The notes: a model not told the origin generated them from the letters alone. A stretch of 64,000 nt of DNA from Aliivibrio sifiae (GCF_002954715.1 NZ_MSCP01000002.1:65010-129009), one strand, 5' to 3'. Numbered from the stretch's first letter, positions 32,881-42,493 are shown. Numbers and translations: made by a program.

Positions 32881-32912
32881 ATGCCAGTCAGTTAAGTTGA
32901 CTGGCATTTTTT
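32881..32912 (+). terminator. strong plus-strand terminator without an upstream gene
   Basis: ATGCCAGTCA pairs with TGACTGGCAT and is followed by a T7 run on the plus strand. No plus-strand gene ends before it, since only minus-strand genes lie to its left back to 31012. It is probably left from a gene replaced by the island. Confidence 0.75.
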
Positions 32913-32998
32913 TAGTTTGATGAAGCAGAGAGAGGCACTTATTGGTTGATACGAATGGTTAGCGCAAGCAAGTGAGATCATTCGTTTATATTATCGAA

Positions 32999-33880
32999 CT
33001 ATAGTGTTAACTTAGGTTGAATAAAATCAATAAATGCTGAGATACGTTTTGCAACAGATGATGATTTATAGAACACTGCATTAATTTGTTCTCTCCCTGT
33101 ACTTGTCAGCTTCTCACTCTCTAATAGCGTAATTAACCGTCCTTCTTCAATATCTTTCTTAACCATAAAACCCGATAAACAAGCGATACCATTACCAGCT
33201 AAAGTTAGTTGTCGAACGGTTTCTCCATTACTAGATGTCAGTATGGGACTTAACGATTCAAAACCTTTCAAAGGCCAGACATTGAGAATTTTAGGCCCCG
33301 TAAATCCAATTGTGTCATGCTTAACTAAATCACTGCATTTCTTTGGAATCCCCCTATGTGATAAATAATCAGGAGTAGCAACAATATATAATAAACTGCG
33401 TCCAAGTAATCGAGCATGAAGTGTCGAGTCATTGAGAACACCAATTCTAATCGCTAAGTCGGTTTTCTTTTCCAATAGGTCAACAAAACCTTCATTAGAA
33501 GTGAGTTCCAAATCGATATGTGGGTATTCTTGATTAAATGCTTGTATTAGAGGTATGAGCTGATGGAAAACAAATGGACTGGCCGCATCTACTCGTAAGC
33601 GCCCTTTTGGTAACTCGCCGCGAGTGATGATCTCTTCCTCTGCTAGTTGGATCTTAATTAATCCAACTCGTACCGACTCTATAAATTGACGCCCTTCGTC
33701 GGTTAACTCTACTCGCCTAGTTGTTCGGTTAAGAATCGAGACCCCAAGTTGTTTTTCTACCTTACTCACCGCTCTTGATACACGAGCAACTTGAATATCT
33801 AATGCCTCTGCAGCTGCCGTAAATCCGCCACTATCGACTACCGTCAACAATATTTCTAAATCGTCAGACCGAGTTCTCAT
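32999..33880 (-). CDS. LysR-family transcriptional regulator
   Basis: 293 residues: helix-turn-helix (GGFTAAAEALDIQVARVSRAVSKVE) and effector domain (VDLLEKKTDLAIRIGVLNDSTLHARLL, SGFMVKKDIEEGRLITLLE). It is divergent from the MFS exporter gene at 34067 with a 185-bp gap, the classic arrangement for a LysR regulator of an exporter. Confidence 0.9.
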   Translation of the reverse strand: MRTRSDDLEILLTVVDSGGFTAAAEALDIQVARVSRAVSKVEKQLGVSILNRTTRRVELTDEGRQFIESVRVGLIKIQLAEEEIITRGELPKGRLRVDAASPFVFHQLIPLIQAFNQEYPHIDLELTSNEGFVDLLEKKTDLAIRIGVLNDSTLHARLLGRSLLYIVATPDYLSHRGIPKKCSDLVKHDTIGFTGPKILNVWPLKGFESLSPILTSSNGETVRQLTLAGNGIACLSGFMVKKDIEEGRLITLLESEKLTSTGREQINAVFYKSSSVAKRISAFIDFIQPKLTL

Positions 33881-34066
33881 ATCATTCCTTTTTCTGTTTT
33901 TTACTATCTTTTATTGCATATATAACAAATATCTTTTGTTAAAGCCTCTATTTTTCTCAACTATTGTTCCAAGCATAATGCCTTCATTGAAACAGATCGC
34001 GGTATCACAGGTAATCAACTTCACCTCATATCGCTCTATATAATACTAAATATAAGTGAGTAAATT

Positions 34067-35257
34067 ATGCCCTTAGCACTTCTTGCATTGACGCTCAGCG
34101 CCTTTGCTATAGGAACAACAGAATTTGTTATTGTTGGGTTGCTCCCAACAATGGCTACCGACTTAAACGTCTCTTTACCATCCGCAGGGCTTTTAGTTAG
34201 TCTTTACGCCCTTGGTGTTGCCATTGGCGCGCCAGTTTTAACTGCGCTTACGGGTAAATGGAATCGAAAGCACGTATTACTAAGCGTCATGTCTCTTTTT
34301 GTCGCAGGTAATCTACTCGCATGGCAAGCTCCTAGCTATAGCACCTTAATCGCTGCCCGAATTTTGACGGGTTTAGCACATGGTGTGTTCTTCTCTATTG
34401 GTTCGACTATCGCTACAGGTTTAGTTTCTAAAGAAAAGGCGGCCAGTGCCATTGCTATTATGTTTACAGGTTTAACTGTAGCATTAGTCACTGGTGTTCC
34501 ACTTGGTACTTATATCGGTCAAGCTTTTGGTTGGCAGTCAACGTTCCTTATTGTGGCCGTTTTAGGTTTAGTCGCGTTAATTGGTAGTGCTTTCTTAGTA
34601 CCGAATAACCTTAAACAACCTCCAGTGTCAAAACTATCTTCACAACTGAAGGTACTAACACAACCACGATTACTATTGGTCTATGCCATCACGGCATTAG
34701 GCTACGGTGGGACATTTACTGCATTTACGTTCCTTGCCCCTATTTTAGAGCAAGTTTCAGGATTCAACCCTAGCGCTATTAGTTTAATTATGTTGGTGTA
34801 TGGTGTTTCTGTCGCTGTTGGTAACATTTTTGGCGGGAAAATGGCGGATAAAATTGGTCCAATCAAAGCGCTGACTATCATTTTTTCAGGTTTAGCTGCT
34901 ATCTTAGTCGTATTTAATTTTACTGCAGTTCACCCTATTGCAGCAGTGGCGACTATCTTAGTTTGGGGAGCGTTTGCCTTTGGGAATGTTCCAGGGCTGC
35001 AAGTGTATGTCGTAAAACTAGCAGAGAAACATACTCCTGATGCTGTTGATGTAGCTTCTGGATTTAATATTGCTGCTTTTAATGTGGGTATTGCTCTTGG
35101 TTCTTGGGGAGGCGGCTTGATTGTTGCGAAAGCAGGACTTATGCATACGCCATGGGTTGGCGCTATCATTGTTCTTATTGCACTAGCTCTCACTCGTTAT
35201 AGTGGTCGACTAGACCGTCGTAACGAAGAAAAATGCGAAGCGCTTAAATTAGCGTAA
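34067..35257 (+). CDS. MFS exporter (AraJ/YdhP-like DHA1 family)
   Basis: 396 residues, 12 predicted membrane segments. It starts MPLALLALTLSAFAIGTTEFVIVGLLPTMA, the typical DHA1 opening. The GK-W-R-K loop between TM2 and TM3 and a second loop (GGKMADKIGP) are present. Family members export sugars, arabinose analogues or drugs. Control by the divergent LysR gene is likely. Confidence 0.9.
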   Translation: MPLALLALTLSAFAIGTTEFVIVGLLPTMATDLNVSLPSAGLLVSLYALGVAIGAPVLTALTGKWNRKHVLLSVMSLFVAGNLLAWQAPSYSTLIAARILTGLAHGVFFSIGSTIATGLVSKEKAASAIAIMFTGLTVALVTGVPLGTYIGQAFGWQSTFLIVAVLGLVALIGSAFLVPNNLKQPPVSKLSSQLKVLTQPRLLLVYAITALGYGGTFTAFTFLAPILEQVSGFNPSAISLIMLVYGVSVAVGNIFGGKMADKIGPIKALTIIFSGLAAILVVFNFTAVHPIAAVATILVWGAFAFGNVPGLQVYVVKLAEKHTPDAVDVASGFNIAAFNVGIALGSWGGGLIVAKAGLMHTPWVGAIIVLIALALTRYSGRLDRRNEEKCEALKLA

Positions 35258-35354
35258 ACAAAATTTTTTAAATTTGACTATTGTTTGTTGGTAATTTTGC
35301 AAGTGGAGTATGAGGAGGAACTCCATTTTTAGTGGATAACAACTCTAAGCTATT

Positions 35355-35386
35355 TTGGGGCAGTAGCAGGTTAGCTATTACCCCAA
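35355..35386. terminator. hairpin between convergent MFS genes
   Basis: TTGGGG...CCCCAA arms with additional pairing (GTAGC/GCTAT region) and T-rich and A-rich flanks. It lies between the stops at 35257 and 35406. Confidence 0.6.
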
Positions 35387-35405
35387 AGCTTACACAGTGT
35401 GAACC

Positions 35406-36611
35406 CTAAACCTCTCCCGCCACCGCGCATTGGCCTTCAATCATTATCTTCTGTTTCTTCTCTAGTATTTCAAATACAATCAACAACACCGCAGCTATAA
35501 CAGCACCAACAAAGCATAAATACAGTGCGCTGTAGTAGTTGTATAACTCACCCACCACACCCACCATCACGCTTGATACCAACACACTGATATTTAACAT
35601 GTTTGAGAAAAGGGTAGACGCAGTACCTAATCGGTCTTTCATCATATCTTGTAATGCCACCATACCTAGCGTTGCACAAACACCAATAAAGAACCCATTT
35701 AATATTTGAGCAATAAGCATTGAGGTAAAACTCGTACTTGATAGCATAACAAGAAAGAAAAAAGCACCAGAGATAACACCAAGAATTATCACTCTAATTG
35801 TCCCTAATTTTTCAGCCATTTTACCTGCAGCAAGCATTACTGGGATCTCGCAGGCTGCCGCCATACCAAACATCAAGCCTAACCAACTCACATTTACTTG
35901 TAGTTCTTGTGAAAGATATAAAGGCATACTGGTGATGTATAAATTGTTGGCAGAAAAGGCAAATACAATGATAAAGCAGTATAGAACAACCATACGGCCT
36001 AATGGTTTATGTTCTGTACTCACTGCACTTCGTTCTTCTTTACTTACCACATTATCAGGAATGAATTTAGCGACGATCAAGACAGCGACAGATACTGTGA
36101 CTGCTGATACTGCAAACGCGGCACTAAAGCCAAATTGTGCTTTAAGCATAAATGCGGCAGGAGGACCAAATACCCACGCAATAGCAAGCCCTGCTCGCAT
36201 GGTAGCTAAAAAGTTTGTGCTGTTAGCTATGTGTCTATCGCCATATTCTCGGCCTAATGCAAATAATTGACCAAATGAAGCGCCACTTACACTACCAAAC
36301 ACAACTGCAACCGTTACGGCTAACCAATAATCTCGCACTACAACAAAACTAGATACCAATAATAAATAGCTAGTGAGCGATACAATTAGGATGGTTTTGC
36401 GGTTCCAATGGCTGTCTGAGCGTTTGGCAATAAAGTGAGAGACAAACACAGAACTACTTACTGCAAGCGTCATATAAAGACTGAGCATCATTGGTGATGC
36501 GCCAAGTTCTTCGACAATAAATAGGCTCGATAATGGATAAAAAAAGGCGCCGCAAAGCCCAGTAACAAAAGCAGTAAAAATAAACAATAAAGAGGTTTTA
36601 TCTTTGTACAT
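35406..36611 (-). CDS. SET-type sugar efflux transporter (MFS)
   Basis: 401 residues with 12 membrane segments. The opening LLFIFTAFVTGLCGAFFYPLSSLFIVEELGASP and the ANSTNFLATMRAGLAIAWVFGPPAAFML block resemble SetA/SetB sugar efflux transporters, which export lactose or glucosides and relieve sugar-phosphate stress. It is divergent from an AraC-type regulator (180 bp to its probable start), a likely local activator. Confidence 0.8.
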   Translation of the reverse strand: MYKDKTSLLFIFTAFVTGLCGAFFYPLSSLFIVEELGASPMMLSLYMTLAVSSSVFVSHFIAKRSDSHWNRKTILIVSLTSYLLLVSSFVVVRDYWLAVTVAVVFGSVSGASFGQLFALGREYGDRHIANSTNFLATMRAGLAIAWVFGPPAAFMLKAQFGFSAAFAVSAVTVSVAVLIVAKFIPDNVVSKEERSAVSTEHKPLGRMVVLYCFIIVFAFSANNLYITSMPLYLSQELQVNVSWLGLMFGMAAACEIPVMLAAGKMAEKLGTIRVIILGVISGAFFFLVMLSSTSFTSMLIAQILNGFFIGVCATLGMVALQDMMKDRLGTASTLFSNMLNISVLVSSVMVGVVGELYNYYSALYLCFVGAVIAAVLLIVFEILEKKQKIMIEGQCAVAGEV

Positions 36612-36791
36612 AGTGTAATTCCAAAACGAATAAGGAGGATATTTGATTTATGGGTAGTCTACTCAATCATGACTGTGGTGATTGATGTTATTCGAGCTAC
36701 CTCTAATACTATTCATTCATTTTATAAGGTCTCTTTGACAGATAAGACTCATCGCGATAGCCTGACATCTTACCCATATTTAGGAATGGCA

Positions 36792-37682
36792 ATGAAACCA
36801 TTTAAAGAGCATATCCAAGATCAACCCAGTTTTGATTGGTTATTTAGAGAGTTTCATTGCAGTGTGAAAGAGAGTGAGTTTACTTGCTCTTGGCACTATC
36901 ATTCTGAATATGAATTGGTGCTGTACCTTGATCCTGAAGAAGAGTTTCAAGGCAATTATTTTGCTGGAGATTCCATTGGTGAAGTTAATAACAACACGTT
37001 ATTACTTTATGGGCCAGGCTTGCCACATATGGTGGCAGGGCGAAGTATAAAATCAGAGCGTTTGAACAATCACCATACCGTTATCGTGTGGTTTGCTCAT
37101 CATTGGGTAGAGCGTTTACAGGTGGTGTTGCCAGAGGCGAGAAACATTAAGCGATTGTTGGATAACTCCGCGTATGGCCTTTCTTTTAGCTCAGATCTTG
37201 CGAAAAAAGTATCTAGATTGCTTAATGAAATAAAAGGGTTAGAACGCCATTATCAAGCGATAAAAATTATCGAAGTGTTGATCTGTCTTTCTGACGATAT
37301 AGCAGCAAAAAAGTTATCAACTACGCCTTATCGTATTAAGCAAGTATCAGAAGATTCAGAAGTAAACCAACGTATAGAGCGAGCTTCTCGTTATATCGAA
37401 AATTATTATGGTGATGGGATTAAAATTGCCGACTTGTGTAAGAAATTACACATGAGTGAAAGTTCGGCTTATCGAATGTTTGAGAAGCATTATGGGATGA
37501 GTTTTTCTGACCACCTAAAGCAATATCGAATAGGAAAAGCGTGTGAATTGCTAGCGAGTACTAACTTACCAATCACTCTGGTGGCTGAACAAACAGGCTT
37601 TAAAAACATTTCTAATTTCAATCGCCAATTTAAAGAGCTAAAAATCATGACGCCGACAGAGTTTCGACGTCGATTTAATTAG
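36792..37682 (+). CDS. AraC-family regulator with cupin N-terminal domain
   Basis: About 296 residues from ATG 36792 (AGGA 6 nt upstream). An in-frame ATG at 36669 would add 41 residues without a family match. The cupin domain shows CSWHYHSEYELVLYL and LLLYGPGLPHMV. The C-terminal HTHs are IKIADLCKKLHMSESSAYRMFEKHYG and LPITLVAEQTGFKNISNFNRQFKELKIMTPTEFRR. Such regulators bind sugars. It is divergent from the SET-type exporter. Confidence 0.88.
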   Translation: MKPFKEHIQDQPSFDWLFREFHCSVKESEFTCSWHYHSEYELVLYLDPEEEFQGNYFAGDSIGEVNNNTLLLYGPGLPHMVAGRSIKSERLNNHHTVIVWFAHHWVERLQVVLPEARNIKRLLDNSAYGLSFSSDLAKKVSRLLNEIKGLERHYQAIKIIEVLICLSDDIAAKKLSTTPYRIKQVSEDSEVNQRIERASRYIENYYGDGIKIADLCKKLHMSESSAYRMFEKHYGMSFSDHLKQYRIGKACELLASTNLPITLVAEQTGFKNISNFNRQFKELKIMTPTEFRRRFN

Positions 37683-37702
37683 TATTACGATGTCTGTTTA
37701 TC

Positions 37703-38668
37703 TCATCGATCCATGAGTGATTTTGGAAGAGAAAAATTTGAACTAATAGATTCTGTAATTACCGACTTTAACCAACAATGAGGAGCACTGGTTAGCGTTC
37801 TTCTGTGTTCAATTAGGTAAATATTGACCATATATGGCTCAGTATCAAAAGCTTTTATTGCCGTGAAATTTGAATCTAAAATAGAGTCTTTTTCTAATAA
37901 GTGCCCGCCAATAATAAGACGATCTGTCCCTTTAATTGACTCGATTAATGTTGATAGTTGTCCTGATTTAAGGGCGACAGCTCTTTTCTTTCCCTGCTTA
38001 ACTAGTTCTGAATCGAGAGGGTTTAGGTATTCTCCAGTGGAGCGAATGTCTAACGATAAATCTACAAATGAATATTCAAGACAATCATTAATCGTAATGT
38101 TTTCTTTTTGCAGTAAAGGATGGTTTGAAGCGCCATAAATGACAGGGTAAGTATAACCAATCTTTTCTGAGCGATATTCATCACTGACAACGATATCTTG
38201 AATGTGTATAGAGAAATCAACGTGACCTTCTTTCAACAATAAAATAGGATCAATGGCTGAGGGGTATTCTTCAAGTGTCACTTTAGGTGCTATATCATAA
38301 ATGGCTTTGGCCAATGGTGCGGTAAGCAATTTACTCATCAGTGGTGGGGTTGATATACGGAAGGCCTTTTCACATAGCTCAGCAGAAAAAGTAGAGCTAT
38401 TTACCAAGCTATCAATCGAAAAGAGAATTGCATCAAGTTGCACTTCTAATTCCAGAGTTTTAGCGGTCGGCTGCAAGCCATTTGATTCTCGATAAAACAA
38501 TGGGTCATCAAATAAATCTCTTAGGCGCCCTAAGATGCGACTCATTGCTGGCTGAGAAAGAAATAGCTTTTCTGCAGCTCGCGATACACTTCTCTCTTTA
38601 ATTAATACACTAAGAGGCACAAGTAAGTTGAGATCAATCCGAGAAAGTTCTTGTTCCAGTGTTTTCAT
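37703..38668 (-). CDS. LysR-family transcriptional regulator
   Basis: 321 residues of the NodD/LeuO-like branch: IDLNLLVPLSVLIKERSVSRAAEKLFLSQPAMSRILGRLR, FDDPLFYRESNGLQPT. The effector domain has IKGTDRLIIGGHLLEK. It converges with the AraC gene and has the manA gene downstream on the same strand (97 bp). Confidence 0.9.
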   Translation of the reverse strand: MKTLEQELSRIDLNLLVPLSVLIKERSVSRAAEKLFLSQPAMSRILGRLRDLFDDPLFYRESNGLQPTAKTLELEVQLDAILFSIDSLVNSSTFSAELCEKAFRISTPPLMSKLLTAPLAKAIYDIAPKVTLEEYPSAIDPILLLKEGHVDFSIHIQDIVVSDEYRSEKIGYTYPVIYGASNHPLLQKENITINDCLEYSFVDLSLDIRSTGEYLNPLDSELVKQGKKRAVALKSGQLSTLIESIKGTDRLIIGGHLLEKDSILDSNFTAIKAFDTEPYMVNIYLIEHRRTLTSAPHCWLKSVITESISSNFSLPKSLMDR

Positions 38669-38765
38669 ATTACCTCTTAATGGAATTAATCATAAATAAA
38701 GATATTACATTGTAGTATATCAGTTGTTTAATTTTATGACTTTTGTAAATGTCACTTTGAGCTCA

Positions 38766-39971
38766 TTAATTAAAAGCTCTGGCGACACGGCCATTACTGC
38801 TTAGTAGGTAGCTTTCAATATATGCAGGTACAAAAACAGAGTGTCCTTTAGGCAGTGTCATTACATCGCCAGCTTGGTTGCATAGCTCTAAATCACTGTC
38901 TATTGCCATTAATATTTCAGCACCGAGAACCTCAATTGCTGTCTCTTTTGGTGAATGGATAATGCCAAAGTTAAAATCACCAACAGGAATAGGATAGTTA
39001 TCGCATAGCCCTTCTTTTTGGGGAGATAAAATCAAATTTTCAAAGGCAATTGGAATAAAGTTGGTACATTCTACAAGTTCATTTACGTCAATGTGTTTTG
39101 GCGTTAAGCCTGCACGCAGTACATTATCGGAGTTCGCCATTATCTCTAATCCCGTTCCCTTTATGTAAGCATGCGGTGTATTAGCACTTAAATACATGGC
39201 CTCACCTGATTGTAAGGTAATCACATTAAGAAGCAGTGGTGAAAACAGCCCAACGTCATAAGGATATTGGTGGTTTAGATCTATGATTAACGCAAAGGCA
39301 ATTTGATCTTGATGAGCTTGAGCATAGGTTAATAATTGATCTAAAGCGTTGTGTTTTCGCTGCTCACTTAGGGTTAATAAACCGCTGAAAAATGTCTTTA
39401 ACCCCTGAGGTGTAAGTGCATGACTAAAATCATTCACTAGGTCTGCTAATTCAAGAATATTTAGGGCTACAAAAAATCCCATAATCTCATCGTATTTACG
39501 AAACCCATTCATTGCTTGGTAGTCGGTAAGTGCGTAAACCAATTCAGGTTTATGATTCGTGTCTTTATAGTTTCGATGATCGGCGGTAAGCGGGATCTTT
39601 GCTTTTTCTTCTTTCTCAAACCCTTTTTCTGCTTGATTCTTACTTGGGTGAACCTGAATCGATAAAGCTTTATCTGCCGCGAGAATTTTAAATAAAAAAG
39701 ATAAATCTCCAAACTCTTGTGCTATCTCAGAGGACAAATAAGCCGATTTATTGATATTTATTAACTCAGATAAAGGAATTAAGTGTTGATCAAATGTCAC
39801 CATTGAGCAGCCTTTAGGGTGGGTTCCCATCCATACTTCTGCTTGTGGTTGCAATGATTTATTCTCAAAACCAAATAGATCATGAATAGAAGACGTACTT
39901 CCCCATGCATAGTTTTGAATTTTGTTTTCCATTGGGAAGAAAGAATGAAGTGATAAATGGTTTGATGACAT
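38766..39971 (-). CDS. manA: mannose-6-phosphate isomerase, copy linked to uhp
   Basis: 401 residues, type I phosphomannose isomerase, interconverting mannose-6-P and fructose-6-P. Seen are IQNYAWGSTSSIHDLFG, AEVWMGTHPKGCS, the zinc/substrate motif SIQVHPSK, KPELVYALTDYQAMNGFR and YLSANTPHAYIKGTGLEIMANSDNVLRAGLTPKHID. The promoter carries the same CRP plus direct-repeat module as uhpT, so it should be induced with hexose-phosphate uptake. A diverged paralogue lies at 56786-57979. Confidence 0.95.
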   Translation of the reverse strand: MSSNHLSLHSFFPMENKIQNYAWGSTSSIHDLFGFENKSLQPQAEVWMGTHPKGCSMVTFDQHLIPLSELININKSAYLSSEIAQEFGDLSFLFKILAADKALSIQVHPSKNQAEKGFEKEEKAKIPLTADHRNYKDTNHKPELVYALTDYQAMNGFRKYDEIMGFFVALNILELADLVNDFSHALTPQGLKTFFSGLLTLSEQRKHNALDQLLTYAQAHQDQIAFALIIDLNHQYPYDVGLFSPLLLNVITLQSGEAMYLSANTPHAYIKGTGLEIMANSDNVLRAGLTPKHIDVNELVECTNFIPIAFENLILSPQKEGLCDNYPIPVGDFNFGIIHSPKETAIEVLGAEILMAIDSDLELCNQAGDVMTLPKGHSVFVPAYIESYLLSSNGRVARAFN

Positions 39972-40079
39972 GAATTTTTCCGTAGTTAACTCTTCGAATT
40001 GATTCGGAAGAAAATGATTTCAGTGGTGTTGGGTTATTTGAAATACTAGGGAGTAGATAGAAAAATGCATGAGATAGGG

Positions 40080-40146
40080 TCTTAGAATCGTTAAGAAAAA
40101 TTCTTAGAAATGGCACGAAGATATAAAAAGCGTGAAAAGAGTCACA
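40080..40146 (-). promoter_or_regulatory. CRP-like site plus UhpA-type direct repeats upstream of manA
   Basis: TCTTAGAA repeats at 40080-40087 and 40102-40109 (22 bp apart). A CRP-like site CGTGA-N6-TCACA lies at 40131-40146. A TAGTAT -10 candidate (minus strand) lies at 40043-40048. Spacing and sequence are the same as at 48525-48591. The binding proteins are inferred. Confidence 0.75.
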
Positions 40147-40440
40147 CTGAAAAAAACTCATCTGAAAATGAATCTTGTTCGATGGAGATAGTGTGTTGAA
40201 CTTTTAATAGTGAAAGAGGATTTTTAACCAGAGATAGGATCGTAAATATGGAAGCAAGTACAAATTTTTCACATATTATCTTGCGGATTAAGTATTTGCA
40301 CTATGAATGTATATTGCTTATTTAACATTATGTTTTATGTATTGTTTCTGGTTTTTTGTGATGGTTTCATGCGTATTTTCTTCGTAAGAAATTTAATATT
40401 ATGTTGTTGCGTCAAATTTTTAATTGATATAAGTTCTCAT

Positions 40441-40456
40441 TTGGGATCATTCCCAA
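40441..40456. promoter_or_regulatory. palindrome TTGGGA-N4-TCCCAA before the secreted-protein gene
   Basis: Perfect 6-bp arms, ending 21 bp before the ATG at 40478. The position suits an operator or a leader hairpin near the start codon. Confidence 0.35.
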
Positions 40457-40477
40457 TAATATAATGGAGAATATATA

Positions 40478-40888
40478 ATGAAAATTAATAGCGTCATTGG
40501 CCTTTTTGCTCTTTGCTCTTCTGTTTTTGCTAATGCAAATGGAACGATTGTTTTTCCTGGTCAGAATGTGTCATCAGGAGGTGGTTCAGTGGTTTTTCCT
40601 ACAGCACAGCACCCTGTGACTCTTGTTGGTGGCTATAACATTGAAGGTGGGGTATTTAAATCTCGAACTTATGATTGTGGGATTAATATTAGTGATTTAA
40701 ACCTAACAGCAAAATTGGTTTGGGAAGGAGCAACTCCAAAAATAGAGATAGTAGGAGATGATGTATTTATATGTCGCTCATTGGTTAATAGTCCATTTGA
40801 ATTAGATATTAACTCGTTATTAAATAAGTTACCAAATCATGAAATGTATCGCCTTGAAGTCGCTAATCACGTAAATATTAGACGATAG
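40478..40888 (+). CDS. small secreted protein of unknown function
   Basis: 136 residues. Signal peptide 1-20 (VIGLFALCSSVFANA), then a Gly/Ser/Val-rich beta segment (TIVFPGQNVSSGGGSVVFPT). Two Cys (YDCGIN, FICRS) could form a disulfide. It ends with NHVNIRR. I do not recognise it; the strand-rich composition suggests a small periplasmic or extracellular beta protein. It starts a plus-strand trio with the FAD oxidoreductase (84 bp downstream) and membrane protein. Confidence 0.75.
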   Translation: MKINSVIGLFALCSSVFANANGTIVFPGQNVSSGGGSVVFPTAQHPVTLVGGYNIEGGVFKSRTYDCGINISDLNLTAKLVWEGATPKIEIVGDDVFICRSLVNSPFELDINSLLNKLPNHEMYRLEVANHVNIRR

Positions 40889-40972
40889 TTTATAGGGTTC
40901 ATGTCTTCTTAATACGAGATATTTTATGTTTGGCCAGATAGAAATATCTGGCTTCTTTGTTCAAGGTAAATT

Positions 40973-42493
40973 ATGACTAACAGATGCAAAGTAGAAAAAG
41001 GACCACTTAAAATTGCTATTTTTGGTGCGGGTATTTCAGGATTAGCGATAGCACATCAATGTGTTAAACAAGGGTTCGAAGTTGCGATATATGATAAAGA
41101 AATGAGTACGGGAGGAAAGTGCAGAGGTACAGTGATTGATGGAAAGGTTCATGAACTTACTCATCGTCAGTTATTTGCTAAAAACCATCATCTTATTAAT
41201 TTTTTAAAAGAAATCCCCTCGAGTACAGGCAGTTGTTTAGATTCTATATACCCTCAAAATAGAGTGCAATTTCATTGGGGAAAGAAAAACAAAACAATGC
41301 AATTTCAGCGTCTTTATTTTAAAGGAATCGATAAGCTATTAGATGACGCAAAATCGGCGTATTCCATGATGTATTCTCAAGTTTCATTGATTGATATCTT
41401 GTGGTTTAAGAAGCAAATCCAAAGTGACCATAATCCTAGTGAATTGCTTAAAAAAACGGTCAGTGAATTTTTTGAATATCAAACAAGGCCTAGCTTAGCT
41501 GCATTTTTACAGCCAGTTTTATTAGGTTGGATTGGCTGCACAGACGATACACCTGCCTTATCCGTTCTTGATTTATTAAATAATAAAATAGGAGAGTTTC
41601 ACCCTGATGCCCCGCAAGCTTATAGTCTTGGAATTCGAGAACCGATTGGTGATGCCATCATTACCCCTTTAACGCATTACTTACGAGAAAAAGGGGTTCA
41701 GTTTTATTTAGGGCATGAACTCAGAGCTTTACATTCAAATAATAAAAAAACGCGTGTTGATTATGTTGAACTTAAAGATAACGATCCTGTTAAGGCTGAT
41801 TTTTATGTATTGGCATTACCCGCTCATGTTACTCAATCGTTATTAGGAGAAGTGAGTAAGACGTTGGATTATCGTTATGTATTTAGTCATGGCTTTCAAT
41901 TTCATTTTTCTTCTATGCCTGAAATATTAAAAGATAAAACGGTAGGACTTGTTCTTGATTCACCATGGGGATTGAGCTATCACATAACAACGCGTGAAGA
42001 AGGTAATGTCTGTTTATCGGTGACTGCTACCGATTTGGATAAAGCGATGGGTGTGATGTATTTGAAGCCTGTATTCGAGTGTAATGAAGAAGAAGTTAGG
42101 GATGAATTATTAGCGCAATTATTTGATGAGTTGAGTTTACTGGATGACCCAACTTATGAAGGGTTTTATATTGGTTTAGGTGCAAAGATAGTTAATAAAA
42201 ATGAAGCAGAAACTTACTATTCTGATTGGTTTATCGGTCCTCCTATTCGTAATGAGGATGGGGACCGTCGTTATTGGATTGTGCAGCACGCATTAACGCA
42301 ACCCACGTCACAAAGTCAATTTCCCCTTGTTGTTGAGCATTATTCTAACGTTTTTTTAAGCGGTGAATATTTATATGACCCGAAACAAAAATGGCGCGTA
42401 CCTGTGACATTAGAGCGTTGTATCGAAACGGCTAATTTGTGTATGGAGCATTTATCAATAAAGGCTTCATTACTGGCTACGGAGGTTGTGTGA
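40973..42493 (+). CDS. FAD-dependent amine-oxidase/desaturase-like oxidoreductase
   Basis: 506 residues. The Rossmann dinucleotide motif KIAIFGAGISGLAIAHQC with acidic YDKE and the following STGGKCRG mark the phytoene-desaturase/amine-oxidase superfamily. The middle shows LHSNNKKTRVDYVEL and DFYVLALPAHVTQSLL. The C-terminal FAD motif VFLSGEYLYDPKQKWRVPVTLERCIETANL is present. Substrate unknown; the desaturase/hydroxysqualene-dehydroxylase group is the nearest by pattern. Its stop overlaps the GTG of the membrane protein gene, so the two act together. Confidence 0.8.
   Translation: MTNRCKVEKGPLKIAIFGAGISGLAIAHQCVKQGFEVAIYDKEMSTGGKCRGTVIDGKVHELTHRQLFAKNHHLINFLKEIPSSTGSCLDSIYPQNRVQFHWGKKNKTMQFQRLYFKGIDKLLDDAKSAYSMMYSQVSLIDILWFKKQIQSDHNPSELLKKTVSEFFEYQTRPSLAAFLQPVLLGWIGCTDDTPALSVLDLLNNKIGEFHPDAPQAYSLGIREPIGDAIITPLTHYLREKGVQFYLGHELRALHSNNKKTRVDYVELKDNDPVKADFYVLALPAHVTQSLLGEVSKTLDYRYVFSHGFQFHFSSMPEILKDKTVGLVLDSPWGLSYHITTREEGNVCLSVTATDLDKAMGVMYLKPVFECNEEEVRDELLAQLFDELSLLDDPTYEGFYIGLGAKIVNKNEAETYYSDWFIGPPIRNEDGDRRYWIVQHALTQPTSQSQFPLVVEHYSNVFLSGEYLYDPKQKWRVPVTLERCIETANLCMEHLSIKASLLATEVV

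Noticed and set aside
28000-33000. Search for integrase, transposase, tRNA attachment site or long flanking direct repeats around the putative island
   Set aside because: None seen; mobility is inferred only from gene relics at the edges.
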